A stretch of 64,000 nucleotides of DNA from Sphaerotilus sulfidivorans (lineage in GTDB: Bacteria > Pseudomonadota > Gammaproteobacteria > Burkholderiales > Burkholderiaceae_C), in the NCBI RefSeq assembly GCF_013426975.1, contig NZ_JACCPY010000016.1, forward strand, positions 20,115-84,114, read 5' to 3'. The translations under genes and the position numbers were made by a program. The notes below the pieces were generated by a model. It did no database searches. It worked only from the letters and a program-made list of their open reading frames with translations, and was not told the DNA's origin. Positions 8,501 to 16,412 of this stretch are shown here, piece after piece (the first letter of the stretch is position 1; each line of letters starts with the position of its first letter).

Positions 8501-11500
8501 GCCAGCTGCGCACGCTGGAGACGACGGACATCCGCGCACTGAGTACGGGTCAGATCGCCGCGCTGACCACCGCGCAGGTGGCTGCGCTGACCACCCGCCA
8601 GATCGGTGCGCTGGAGACCGCCGACATCGTCGCGCTGTCGAGCAGCCAGTTCGCCGCGCTGGGCACCGCCCAGCTGGTGACGCTGAATTCGGTGCAGATC
8701 GCCGCGATCGAGACCCGCGACCTGGTCGCGCTGTCGACCGACGCGCTGCGTTCGCTGCTGACCACCCAGATCGCCGCGCTCGGATCGGCGCAGGCGGCCG
8801 CGCTGACCAGCACCCAGGTCGCGGCGCTGACCACCCGCCAGATCGCCGCGATCGAGACCGCCGACCTGGTGGCGATGAGCAGTGCCCAGATCGCCGCGAT
8901 GAACACCGCCCAGCTGGTCGCGCTGACCACTGTGCAGGTCGGTGCGCTGCAGACCGTCGATCTGGCCGGTCTGTCGAGCACCCAGCTCGGCGCGCTGAGC
9001 ACTGCCCAGCTGAGCGTGCTGTCGGCTGCCCAGATCCAGGCGCTGGAGACGCGTGATCTGGGCGCGCTGAGCAGCACCCAGCTGCGCGCGCTGTCGACCA
9101 GCCAGATCGTCGCCTTCGGAAGCGCGCAGATCGCGGCGCTGAACACCGCGCAGATCGCCGCGCTGACCACCCGCCAGATCGCCGCGCTGGAAAGCGCCGA
9201 CGTGATCGGCCTGAGCTCGACCCAGGTGGCCGCGCTGACCACCAGTCAGGTGGCCGCACTGAGCACCACGCAGGTCGCGGTGCTGCAGAGCGTCGACATC
9301 GCCGCGATGTCGAGCGCGCAGCTCGCGGCGCTGAACACCACCCAGATCGCCGCGCTGACCACCAGCCAGGTGGCCGCGATCGAGAGCCGTGACCTGGCCG
9401 CGCTGAGCACCGGCTTCGTGCGCACGCTGACGAGCGCGCAGATCGTCGCGCTCAGCTCGGTGCAGGTGGCGGCATTGACTTCTGCCCAGGTGGCCGGGCT
9501 GTCGACGGTCCAGGTCGCTGCGCTGGAAACCGCGGATCTGGTGGCGCTGACCACGTCGCAGGTCGGCGCGCTGACCAGCAGCCAGGTCGCCGCGCTGACC
9601 ACCCGCCAGATCGTCGCGCTCCAGGCCGAGGACATCTCGGCGCTGGGCACGCATCAGATCGGCGCGCTGGGCTCTCACCAGCTCGCGGCGCTGACCACCA
9701 GCCAGATCCAGGCGCTGGAAACCCGCGACATGGTCGCGCTCAGCTCCCGCGTGATCGGGGCGCTGAGCACCGCGCAGGTGGTGGCGCTGACCTCCGCCCA
9801 GGTGGCCGCGCTCAACAGCGTGCAGGTCGCCGCGATGACCAGCCTGCAGGTGGCGGCGCTGGAGACCGTCGATCTGGTGGCGCTGGGCACCACCCAGATC
9901 GCCGCGCTGACCAGCACCCAGGTCGCGGCGCTGACCACCCGCCAGATCGTCGCGCTGGAAACCGCCGACATCGCCGCGATGACCAGCGTGCAGTTCGGTG
10001 CGATGAGCACGCTCCAGCTGGCCGCGCTCAACACCGTGCAGCTGCAGGCGCTGGAGACGCGTGACCTGGCCGCCCTGGGCACGGGTGCGGTGCGGGCCTT
10101 CACCACGCTGCAGATCGGTGCGCTGACCACGCTGCAGGCGGGCGCGCTGACCACTGCTCAGCTCAACGCGCTGAGCACCGCGCAGATGGCGGCGCTGAAC
10201 ACCGCCGACATCGCCGCGCTGTCGTCCAACCAGATCGCCGCGCTCTCGACGGTGCAGATCAGTGCGCTGACCACCCGCCAGATCGCCGCGCTGGAGACCC
10301 GCGACATCGCCGCGCTGACCAGCGAGCAGGTCGCGGTGCTGCGTACCCACCAGATCGCCGCGCTGACCGGCGCGCAGGTGGCGGCGCTGGAGACGCGCGA
10401 CATCGCCGCGCTGTCGACCGCGGCGGTGCGGGCCTTCTCCACCAGCCAGATCGTTGCGCTGGGCACCGCCCAGATCGGCCAGCTCACCAGCACCCAGGTC
10501 GCGGCGCTGAGCACCAGCCAGATCCGCGCGCTCGAGACCACCGACATCGCCGCGCTCGGCAATGCCGGCCTGCTGCCCGCACTCTCGAGCAGCCAGATCG
10601 CTGCGCTGGAGACCCGTGATCTGACCGCACTCAACACGAACGCGCTGCGCACGCTGACCAGTGCCCAGATCGTCGCGCTCAGCTCCACGCATCTGGCGGC
10701 GCTGGGCAGCAGCCAGGTGGCCGCGCTGACAACCGCGCAGGTCGCCGCGCTGGAGACGGCTGACATCGTCGCCTTCAACACGCTGCAGGTGTCCGCGCTG
10801 ACGACCGCGCAGATGGCAGTGCTCAACACCCGCCAGGTGGCCGCACTGCAGACCGATGACATCGTTGCGCTCTCGAGCGCCCAGGTCGCCGCGCTGGACA
10901 CCGCGCAGATCGCTGCGCTGACCAGCACGCAGATGGCAGCGCTCGAGGCGCGCGACATCGTCGCGCTGGGCACGGATGGCGCGGCGGCGCTGTCCACCCT
11001 GCAGGTGCTGGCGCTGTCGACCGCACAGGTCGCTGCGCTGAGCTCGGCCCAGCTGGCCGCCTTCGGCACCCGCCAGATCGCGGCGCTGGAGACGGGTGAC
11101 ATCGTCGCGCTGAACACCGCGCAGATCGCCGCGCTGAATGCCGAACAGATCGCCGCGCTGACCAGCCGCCAGTTCGCCGCACTCGAGACGACCGACATCG
11201 TCGCGCTCTCCAGCAGCCAGGTGGCCGCGCTGAGCGGCGCACAGATCGCCGCGCTGAACACGCTGCAGTTCGCGGCGCTGGAAACCCGTGACCTGGTGGC
11301 GCTGTCGACGACCGCGGTGCGGGCGCTGACCACCGCCCAGATCGTCGGCCTGACGGTCTTCCAGGCCGCAGCGCTGACCACCGACCAGATCCAGGCGCTG
11401 ACCACCACCCAGATCACGGCCTTTCAGACCGGAGATCTGGCCGCGCTCGGAACGCATCAAGTGGCGGCATTGACGACGGTCCAGGTGGCTGCGTTGCGCA

Positions 11501-12936
11501 CCAGTCAGCTGGCGGTGATCGAGACCCGCGACATTGCCGCGCTCGACAGCAGCCAGATCGCCGCGCTGGGCAGCGCACAGGTCGCGGCGCTGAGCACCGC
11601 GCAGATCGCCGCGATCGAGACGGCGGACATCGCCGGTCTGGGTTCGGCGTCGCTGCGGGCCCTGTCGACCGCGCAGATCGTGGCGCTGAGCTCGGCGCAG
11701 TTCGGCGCGCTGACGACGACCCAGCTCGGGGCGCTGACCACCGTGCAGATCGCCGCGCTCGAGACGGGTGATCTGGCCTCGCTCGGCGCCGACCAGATCG
11801 GCGCGCTGGGCACCGCGCAGATCGTGGCGCTGTCGACCCGCCAGATCGCGGCGCTCGGGACCGATGACATCGCGGCGCTGACCGGCACCCAGGCGGCTGC
11901 GCTGACCACGACGCAGCTGGCCGCCTTCAGCACCCGCCAGATCGCGGCGCTGGAGACGGGCGACCTGGTGGCGATGAGCAGCGCGCAGATCGCCTCGCTG
12001 TCGAGCACCCAGTTCGCCGCGCTGACGACCGAGCAGATCCAGGCGCTGCAGACCACCGACATCGTCGCGATGAGCACGCTGCAGGCGGCCGCACTGACGA
12101 CCGCGCAGATCGTCGCGCTCACCACCGAGCAGGTGGCCGTATTGGAGACGCGCGACATCGCCGCGATGTCGATGACCCAGGCGGCCGCCTTCGAGCAGAC
12201 CGACATCGACGCGATGAGCGAGGCGCAGCGCGCCGCGCTGGCCGCGCTGTCGCCGATCGTGCTCGATCTGGATGGCGACGGCGTGCGCACGCTGTCGGCC
12301 TCGGCGGGCGTGCGCTTCGATCTGCTGGCCAGCGGCCAGGCCCATGCCACCGGCTGGGTCTCCGCCACCGACGGCCTGCTGGTGCGTGACCTCGACGGCA
12401 ACGGCCGCATCGACGACGGGCGCGAGCTCTTCGGCGTGGCGACCCGGCTCGACGGCGGTCAGATCGCCGGCAACGGCTATGTCGCGATGCAGGCGCTCGA
12501 CAGCAACGGCGACGGCCGGCTCGATGCGAAGGACGCCGCCTTCGGCGAACTCCGCGTCTGGGTGGATGCGGACTCCGACGGCCTGTCCTCGGCGGCCGAG
12601 TTGCATGGCCTGGTCGATCTGGGCATCGTCTCGCTCGACCTGAACGCGCAGCCGGGCACGGCGGTCGATCAGGGCAATCTGCTGGGTCTGGTCTCGGGCT
12701 ACACCCGCAGCGACGGCAGCGTGCATGCGATGGCCGATGTCTGGTTCGCCCGCGGCGAGGCGGCGCCCGCCCCGGCGCTGGACGAACTGCTGGTCGAGGC
12801 GCCGGCCACGCTGCCCGGTGCGTCCGAGGTGGCGGCGGCGGCGCCGCAGGCCAGCGCGGCAGTGGTCGCCGCGGTGATCGCGCCGAATGCCACCCCGGCG
12901 CTGGACGAGCTGCTGCGCCAGCAGCCGCTGCTCTGA
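5518..12936 (+). CDS. Giant octad-repeat secreted protein with EF-hand-like C-terminal domain (putative glycosylated adhesin)
   Basis: 2,472 residues. Residues ~8-2240 are about 280 tandem octads of consensus L-(S/T/G)-T-x-Q-(V/I)-A-A. From about 7.4 kb they are organised in a 14-octad super-unit, marked by acidic octads (IETRDLAA, LETADIAA). The C-terminal ~230 residues hold SPIVLDLDGDGV followed by three more acidic calcium-loop-like motifs: DLDGNGRIDDGRE (~2291), DSNGDGRLD (~2328) and DADSDG (~2350). A similar VLDLDGDG domain occurs in large type I secreted proteins. There is no N-terminal signal peptide and no RTX nonapeptide GGxGxDxUx. It is followed by glycosyltransferases and a full type I secretion system, so export through that system and Ser/Thr glycosylation of the octads are inferred. 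ATG 5518 opens directly onto the repeat; ATG 5410 is possible. The repeat fold is unknown. Confidence 0.85.
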   Translation: MASIFTTLSPAEVAELPPEELAALTTEDWAGISSAQVAVLSAEQIAAIESLGLAAISTSALRGFDAEAITALSTTQVAALTTGQVVSLTVAQIGGLASEDVSVWSTLQTSALTTTQIASLGSEQLAGLSAADITAFGSTQIGAFTTAQAPLLDAAQIGAIETRDLVALSTTTLRAFSAEQIALLSTAQVAALASTQVAALGTNQIAGLTTRQIGALETADIVALSSAQFAALTTEQVAALGTSQIGAIETRDLVGLGTTGLGALTSSQIVALSTAQVVALGTAQIGALSTAQIVALESTDFAALNTAQIIALSSEQIAAMAVADIQALSTTQVAALRPWQIPALTAAQVAALGTNDLAVLGTTQIAALTSTQVLALGTTGIAALSPAQVQALGAENAAALSTLQIAALTTLQMPSLSLAQVAALTTTQIGALQTADLVAMSTAQIAALGTHQVAALKTGQILALETTDVVALSSAQMAVLSTAQIVAMSTAQIAAIESRDIGALSTSAVRMLSTGQVAALTSIQVAALATEQIAALTTAQVAAIDTADLRAMSTVQIEALSSTQVGALRSTQIAALSTRQLGALDTSDMVALGSTQIQALSTAQIAALSVAQIAAIETRDLAALGTAGVRALNTAQVAALTTAQALALGTLQIQALSTTQVAALESTDLVAMNTAQISAFSTAQVVALGSRLISALETADIAAFSSLQIGALTTAQVAALGNAQVLAIESRDFAALTTAQLRALSTAQLQAFSSAQVAALNTVQLTALTTGQIQALESADIIALSSTQIAALTTAQIAALTTGQLAALQTVDIAALGSAQINALSTTQFAALSTAQVLAIESRDLVALGTAALRSLSTQQIVALNTQQTAALGSTQVAALTTTQVAALETTDLAAFSSLQVAALTTAQVAALNSRQVAAIETADIAALSSAQLNALGTVQLAALTSLQVGALETRDIAALKTASLQALTTAQILALNTAQVAALTTGQMAALSSSQLRTLETTDIRALSTGQIAALTTAQVAALTTRQIGALETADIVALSSSQFAALGTAQLVTLNSVQIAAIETRDLVALSTDALRSLLTTQIAALGSAQAAALTSTQVAALTTRQIAAIETADLVAMSSAQIAAMNTAQLVALTTVQVGALQTVDLAGLSSTQLGALSTAQLSVLSAAQIQALETRDLGALSSTQLRALSTSQIVAFGSAQIAALNTAQIAALTTRQIAALESADVIGLSSTQVAALTTSQVAALSTTQVAVLQSVDIAAMSSAQLAALNTTQIAALTTSQVAAIESRDLAALSTGFVRTLTSAQIVALSSVQVAALTSAQVAGLSTVQVAALETADLVALTTSQVGALTSSQVAALTTRQIVALQAEDISALGTHQIGALGSHQLAALTTSQIQALETRDMVALSSRVIGALSTAQVVALTSAQVAALNSVQVAAMTSLQVAALETVDLVALGTTQIAALTSTQVAALTTRQIVALETADIAAMTSVQFGAMSTLQLAALNTVQLQALETRDLAALGTGAVRAFTTLQIGALTTLQAGALTTAQLNALSTAQMAALNTADIAALSSNQIAALSTVQISALTTRQIAALETRDIAALTSEQVAVLRTHQIAALTGAQVAALETRDIAALSTAAVRAFSTSQIVALGTAQIGQLTSTQVAALSTSQIRALETTDIAALGNAGLLPALSSSQIAALETRDLTALNTNALRTLTSAQIVALSSTHLAALGSSQVAALTTAQVAALETADIVAFNTLQVSALTTAQMAVLNTRQVAALQTDDIVALSSAQVAALDTAQIAALTSTQMAALEARDIVALGTDGAAALSTLQVLALSTAQVAALSSAQLAAFGTRQIAALETGDIVALNTAQIAALNAEQIAALTSRQFAALETTDIVALSSSQVAALSGAQIAALNTLQFAALETRDLVALSTTAVRALTTAQIVGLTVFQAAALTTDQIQALTTTQITAFQTGDLAALGTHQVAALTTVQVAALRTSQLAVIETRDIAALDSSQIAALGSAQVAALSTAQIAAIETADIAGLGSASLRALSTAQIVALSSAQFGALTTTQLGALTTVQIAALETGDLASLGADQIGALGTAQIVALSTRQIAALGTDDIAALTGTQAAALTTTQLAAFSTRQIAALETGDLVAMSSAQIASLSSTQFAALTTEQIQALQTTDIVAMSTLQAAALTTAQIVALTTEQVAVLETRDIAAMSMTQAAAFEQTDIDAMSEAQRAALAALSPIVLDLDGDGVRTLSASAGVRFDLLASGQAHATGWVSATDGLLVRDLDGNGRIDDGRELFGVATRLDGGQIAGNGYVAMQALDSNGDGRLDAKDAAFGELRVWVDADSDGLSSAAELHGLVDLGIVSLDLNAQPGTAVDQGNLLGLVSGYTRSDGSVHAMADVWFARGEAAPAPALDELLVEAPATLPGASEVAAAAPQASAAVVAAVIAPNATPALDELLRQQPLL
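5539..12246 (+). repeat. 24-bp (8-codon) coding tandem repeat, about 280 copies
   Basis: Near-continuous 24-nt units encode LxTxQ(V/I)AA. Bases typically read like ctgaccaccgcgcaggtggc. The codon phase never breaks, apart from one nine-codon unit near 10555-10581 (LGNAGLLPA). Each unit keeps one or two Ser/Thr at positions 2-3 and Gln or Asp at position 5. Both DNA strands stay open through most of the array because of this composition, which creates long false minus-strand frames. Confidence 0.93.
7387..11973 (+). repeat. 336-bp higher-order repeat (14 octads)
   Basis: The octad that follows the (I/L)ETRD octad lacks the usual Gln and often ends in (L/V)R (GTAGVRA, GTAALRS, STDALRS). Its first base falls at 7387, 7723, 8059, 8395, 8731, 9067, 9403, 9739, 10075 and 10411: nine successive intervals of exactly 336. 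After a short unit of 219 bp it resumes at 10630, 10966, 11302 and 11638. Within a unit the Asp-bearing octads are spaced 6, 4 and 4 octads apart. Confidence 0.85.
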
Positions 12937-12953
12937 GGCCCTGAGCGCAGCGC

Positions 12954-12977
12954 GGGACGGGGCAGGGGCCCCGTCCC
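12954..12977 (+). terminator. Strong GC hairpin between the octad-repeat gene and the GT41 gene
   Basis: GGGACGGGGC (12954-12963) and GCCCCGTCCC (12968-12977) form a perfect 10-bp stem with a 4-nt AGGG loop, 17 bases after the stop codon. There is no U-tract, so it is more likely a partial attenuator or mRNA 3'-stabilising structure than a full terminator. It would let the abundant secreted protein be expressed above its modification and export genes. Confidence 0.5.
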
Positions 12978-13055
12978 GAACTGCCGAAATGCGCCGGGCT
13001 TGCCTTGCGCTTTCTGCGAGTTGAAGCGGGGCATCGCTGCAACCATGGGCGCACC

Positions 13056-15002
13056 ATGGTCCTCACCGCCTCGCCCCCCCAGACCCCGGCCGCAGCGGCC
13101 GCCGCGACGGCTGCGCCGCCGGTTGCCGATCGTGCGCTGCTGATCCAGGCCCTCGACCACCAGAACCAGGGTCGCGTCGAGCTGGCCGAGCAGCTCTTCC
13201 GCTTCTGTCTCGGCCACTGGCCGGCCGATCCGGTCGCGCTGTACTCGCTGGCGGTCATCCTGCTGCGCCGTGCCGATCCGGTCGAGGCGCTGACGCTGCT
13301 CGAGCGCGGCGTGCGCGATGTGCCGGGCTTTGCGCCGCTGTGGTTCGCGCATGCGACCGCGCTGCAGGGTGTGGGCCGCCGCGACGAGGCGCTGACGAGC
13401 TATCAGCGCGCGATCGATCTCAAGCCCGACTACACCGAGGCGCTGATCAACAGCGGCGTGCTGCTGCGCGAGCTGCTGCAGCATGCCGCGGCGCTCGAGC
13501 GCTTCCAGCGGGTGCTGGCGCTGCAGCCGGCCAACGAGACCGCGCTGGCCAACTGCGCCACGCTGCTGACCGAGTTCCGCCGCACCGAAGAGGCGGTGGC
13601 GATGCTGCGCCAGCTGCAGGCGATCAATCCGGCCTATGACTACGGCGTGGGCATGCTGGTCTACGAGCAGCTGCATGCCTGCGACTGGAGCGGCTTCGAT
13701 GCGCTGTCCCGGCAGGTCATCGAGGGCGTGCGCGCCGGCAGGCGCGCGTGCAAGTCGCTGGCTTTCATGGGCCTGTCGGACTCGGCAGAAGATCATCAGC
13801 GCTGCGCACGCACCTTCTCCGCCCACCGCTATCCGCCCGCCAGCACCCGGCTGTGGAACGGCGAGCGCTACCGCCACGACCGCATCCGCCTGGCCTATGT
13901 GTCGCCCGACCTGCGCGAGCATCCGGTCGGCCACCTGATGGCGGGCATCTTCGAGCACCATGACCGCCGCCGCTTCGAGACGATCGCCATCTCGCTCGGG
14001 CCGGACGACGGCAGCCGGCTGCGCGCGCGCATGGTCGCGGCCTTCGACCATTTCATCGACGCGCGCCGCATGAGCGCGATCGACATCGCCCGCCAGCTGC
14101 GCGCGATGGAGGTCGACATCGCCATCGACCTGGCCGGCTACACCGCCGACTCGCGCAGCGACATCTTCAGCTACCGGCCCGCGCCGGTGCAGGTCAACTA
14201 CCTGGGCTATCCCGGCACGCTGGGCAATGGCTACATGGACTACATCCTGGCCGACCGCCATGTGATCCCGCCCGATCAGCAGCGCTTCTACGACGAGCGG
14301 GTGATCTATCTGCCCGACGCCTACCTGCCGCCGGCCGCCGGCCTGCAGATCGCCGAGCGCACGCCCACCCGCACCGAATGCGGCCTGCCCGAAGACGGCG
14401 TGGTGTTCTGCTCCTTCAACCACGACTACAAGATCCTGCCCGGCGTCTTCGCGATCTGGATGCGGCTGCTGGCGGCGGTGCCCGGCAGCGTGCTGTGGCT
14501 GATGTCGCGCAGCGAGCTGTCGCAAGCCAACCTGCGCGCCACCGCGCAGGCCGCCGGCGTCGATCCGGCGCGGCTGGTGTTCGCGCAGCGCGTGCCGCGG
14601 GTCGAGGACCACCTGGCGCGCTACCGCGTCGCCGATCTCTTTCTCGACACCCATCCCTACAACGCCCACACCACCGCAGCCGACGCGCTGCTGGCGGGCC
14701 TGCCGGTGCTGACCTGCTCCGGCCAGGCCTTCCCGTCGCGGGTGGCCGGCAGCCTGCTGCAGGCCGCTGGCCTGCCGGAGCTGGTCACCACCAGCCATGC
14801 CGACTACGAGGCGCTGGCGCTGGCGCTGGCGCGCGATCCGGCGCGGCGCGCGGCGCTGCGCGCGAAGCTGCAGGCGCAGCGCGCGCACTCGGCCCTGTTC
14901 GACACGGCGGGCTTCACCCGCGACGTCGAGGCGGCCTGCATCGCGATGTGGCGCCAGAGCCGCCTGGGCGATGCCCGCGATGCCCTGTGCGCCGTGCCCT
15001 GA
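13056..15002 (+). CDS. SPINDLY/O-GlcNAc transferase-like glycosyltransferase (GT41) with TPR repeats
   Basis: 648 residues. TPR-like helices cover ~30-200 (for example YQRAIDLKPDYTEALINSG). The catalytic GT-B region starts near residue 275 with RIRLAYVSPDLREHPVGHL. It continues with NYLGYPGTLGNGYMDYI, FCSFNHDYKILP and DLFLDTHPYNAHTTAADAL. These align with human OGT: His289 sits in the HP..HL motif and Lys459 matches the UDP-contacting lysine of the FN..YK motif. Family members add GlcNAc or another sugar to Ser/Thr of proteins. Its place between a Ser/Thr-rich repeat protein and that protein's exporter suggests cytoplasmic glycosylation before secretion (inference). ATG 13056 is preferred over TTG 13005. 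Confidence 0.88.
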   Translation: MVLTASPPQTPAAAAAATAAPPVADRALLIQALDHQNQGRVELAEQLFRFCLGHWPADPVALYSLAVILLRRADPVEALTLLERGVRDVPGFAPLWFAHATALQGVGRRDEALTSYQRAIDLKPDYTEALINSGVLLRELLQHAAALERFQRVLALQPANETALANCATLLTEFRRTEEAVAMLRQLQAINPAYDYGVGMLVYEQLHACDWSGFDALSRQVIEGVRAGRRACKSLAFMGLSDSAEDHQRCARTFSAHRYPPASTRLWNGERYRHDRIRLAYVSPDLREHPVGHLMAGIFEHHDRRRFETIAISLGPDDGSRLRARMVAAFDHFIDARRMSAIDIARQLRAMEVDIAIDLAGYTADSRSDIFSYRPAPVQVNYLGYPGTLGNGYMDYILADRHVIPPDQQRFYDERVIYLPDAYLPPAAGLQIAERTPTRTECGLPEDGVVFCSFNHDYKILPGVFAIWMRLLAAVPGSVLWLMSRSELSQANLRATAQAAGVDPARLVFAQRVPRVEDHLARYRVADLFLDTHPYNAHTTAADALLAGLPVLTCSGQAFPSRVAGSLLQAAGLPELVTTSHADYEALALALARDPARRAALRAKLQAQRAHSALFDTAGFTRDVEAACIAMWRQSRLGDARDALCAVP

Positions 15003-15036
15003 CGCCGCGCATCTTTCGACCCTGCCGAGGCCTGCC

Positions 15037-15849
15037 ATGACCCCCTCGACGATCGTCCTGATCCCGATCTACCAGCCCTTGCTGTCGGTGCTGGAGCAGT
15101 TCTCGCTCGACCATTCGCTGCCGCTGCTGGCCGGACGCGACGTGCGCTTCATCGGCCCGCGCGGCCTGGACTACGGCTACTACCAGCTGCGCTATCCGGG
15201 CATCCCGTTCGAGGCCTTCGATCCGGCCTATTTCGCGTCGATCGCCGGCTACAACCTGCTGATGCTGTCGCCGGCCTTCTACGAGCGCTACGCGGCGCAC
15301 GAGTTCATGCTGGTGCTGCAGACCGACGCGATCCTGCTGCGCGACGATCTCGACCACTGGATGGGCCGCCCCTACGACTACATCGGCGCGCCGTGGCCCC
15401 AGGGCGTGACTGTCAAGGTCGACCTTGACCCGTTCTGCGGTCCGCATGCCAAGACGGTGCGCGCGCTGGTGGGCAACGGCGGCCTGAGCCTGCGGCGCAT
15501 CCGCAAGTGCCAGGCGCTGCTGCGCGAGTTCCCGCAGGCGCTGGAGATGTTCCGCCGCACCGGCTCGAGCGAGGACCTGTACTTCGCGATCATGGGCCTG
15601 CTGTCGGCCGACTTCGTGCTGCCCAACGAGCGCGAGGCCGCCCGCTTCTCCTGGGAGCTGCAGCCCGAGCACTATCACGCGATCGACTGCCGCCCGCCGA
15701 TGGGCGGCCACGCCTGGTGGAAGTACAGCCCGAACTTCTGGGCCCGCTTCTTCCGCATGCCGCCGCCGCTGCAGGCCACCACCGCGCCGGCCCGGCTCAC
15801 CGAACCCGGCCCGCTGGCCGAATCCGCCGCGCCGGCCACGCCCGCCTGA
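15037..15849 (+). CDS. DUF5672 family protein, probable glycosyltransferase
   Basis: 270 residues. It matches the DUF5672 pattern: IVLIPIYQPL at the start, then LRYPGIPFEAF, FMLVLQTDAILL (a possible nucleotide-sugar/metal site), YDYIGAPWP, VGNGGLSLRR and SSEDLYFAIMG. The GNGG and ED motifs are typical of GT-A-like sugar transferases such as the galactosyl/GlcNAc group. It lies 34 bases after the GT41 gene in the same direction, which suggests that it extends or adds to the glycan placed on the exported repeat protein. No enzymatic role is established for the domain, so the exact reaction is open. Confidence 0.75.
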   Translation: MTPSTIVLIPIYQPLLSVLEQFSLDHSLPLLAGRDVRFIGPRGLDYGYYQLRYPGIPFEAFDPAYFASIAGYNLLMLSPAFYERYAAHEFMLVLQTDAILLRDDLDHWMGRPYDYIGAPWPQGVTVKVDLDPFCGPHAKTVRALVGNGGLSLRRIRKCQALLREFPQALEMFRRTGSSEDLYFAIMGLLSADFVLPNEREAARFSWELQPEHYHAIDCRPPMGGHAWWKYSPNFWARFFRMPPPLQATTAPARLTEPGPLAESAAPATPA

Positions 15850-15923
15850 GGGGCCCTGCGCGCGCCCGACTGCCCCCGAGCTCTTCCCTGCCGCTCCTCA
15901 TTCACGGAACAGGACGACACCAG

Positions 15924-16412
15924 ATGACGACCAAGTCCCTCGACCTCGGCTGCGGCCTGCAGCCCAAGAACCCGTTCAACGCCCAGGAGGTCTACGGCAT
16001 CGACGTGCGCGACGACGCCGAGGCGCACATCGTCAAGGCCGATCTGGTCATCGAGCCGATCCCGTTCCCGGACGACAGCTTCGACTATGTGACCGCGCAC
16101 GACTTCCTCGAGCATGTGCCGCGCCTGATCTACCTGCCGCAGCGCCGCAACGCCTTCGTCGAGGTGATGAACGAGATCCACCGGGTGCTCAAGCCCGGCG
16201 GCGTGTTCATGTCCTTCACGCCGGCCTTCCCGCACGGGCCGGCCTTCCGGGATCCGACCCACGTCAACATCATCACCGAGGAGACCTTCCCGCTGTACTT
16301 CGACGACAAGGTGCGGTGGGCCTCGATGTACGGCTTTCGCGGCAGCTTCCAGATCCTCAGCCAGGAATGGCGCGGCGTGCACCTGATGAGCCTGCTGCGC
16401 AAGACCGCATGA
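15924..16412 (+). CDS. Class I SAM-dependent methyltransferase
   Basis: 162 residues with the Rossmann SAM-binding motif LDLGCGLQPKN at the N-terminus, VYGIDVRDD (acidic residue of motif II), FDYVTAHDFLEHV and VLKPGGVFMSFTPAF. It is shorter than many free-standing methyltransferases but shows the complete core. It lies inside the glycosylation/secretion operon, and its stop overlaps the ABC transporter start (ATGA at 16409-16412). A role in capping or decorating the glycan, or in methylating the exported protein, is inferred. The substrate is unknown. Confidence 0.82.
   Translation: MTTKSLDLGCGLQPKNPFNAQEVYGIDVRDDAEAHIVKADLVIEPIPFPDDSFDYVTAHDFLEHVPRLIYLPQRRNAFVEVMNEIHRVLKPGGVFMSFTPAFPHGPAFRDPTHVNIITEETFPLYFDDKVRWASMYGFRGSFQILSQEWRGVHLMSLLRKTA

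Noticed and set aside
5539..12246. CRISPR-like direct repeats
   Set aside because: Units are contiguous, translate in frame and have no unique spacers or cas genes.
5467..12726. A 2,419-residue open frame on the minus strand through the octad array
   Set aside because: It is rich in Arg/Gly/Gln with a forced 24-bp repeat, has no start signals and is explained by the composition of the plus-strand repeat.
5518..12936. RTX toxin label for the giant protein
   Set aside because: There are no GGxGxDxUx nonapeptides; calcium binding would come from EF-hand-like loops only.
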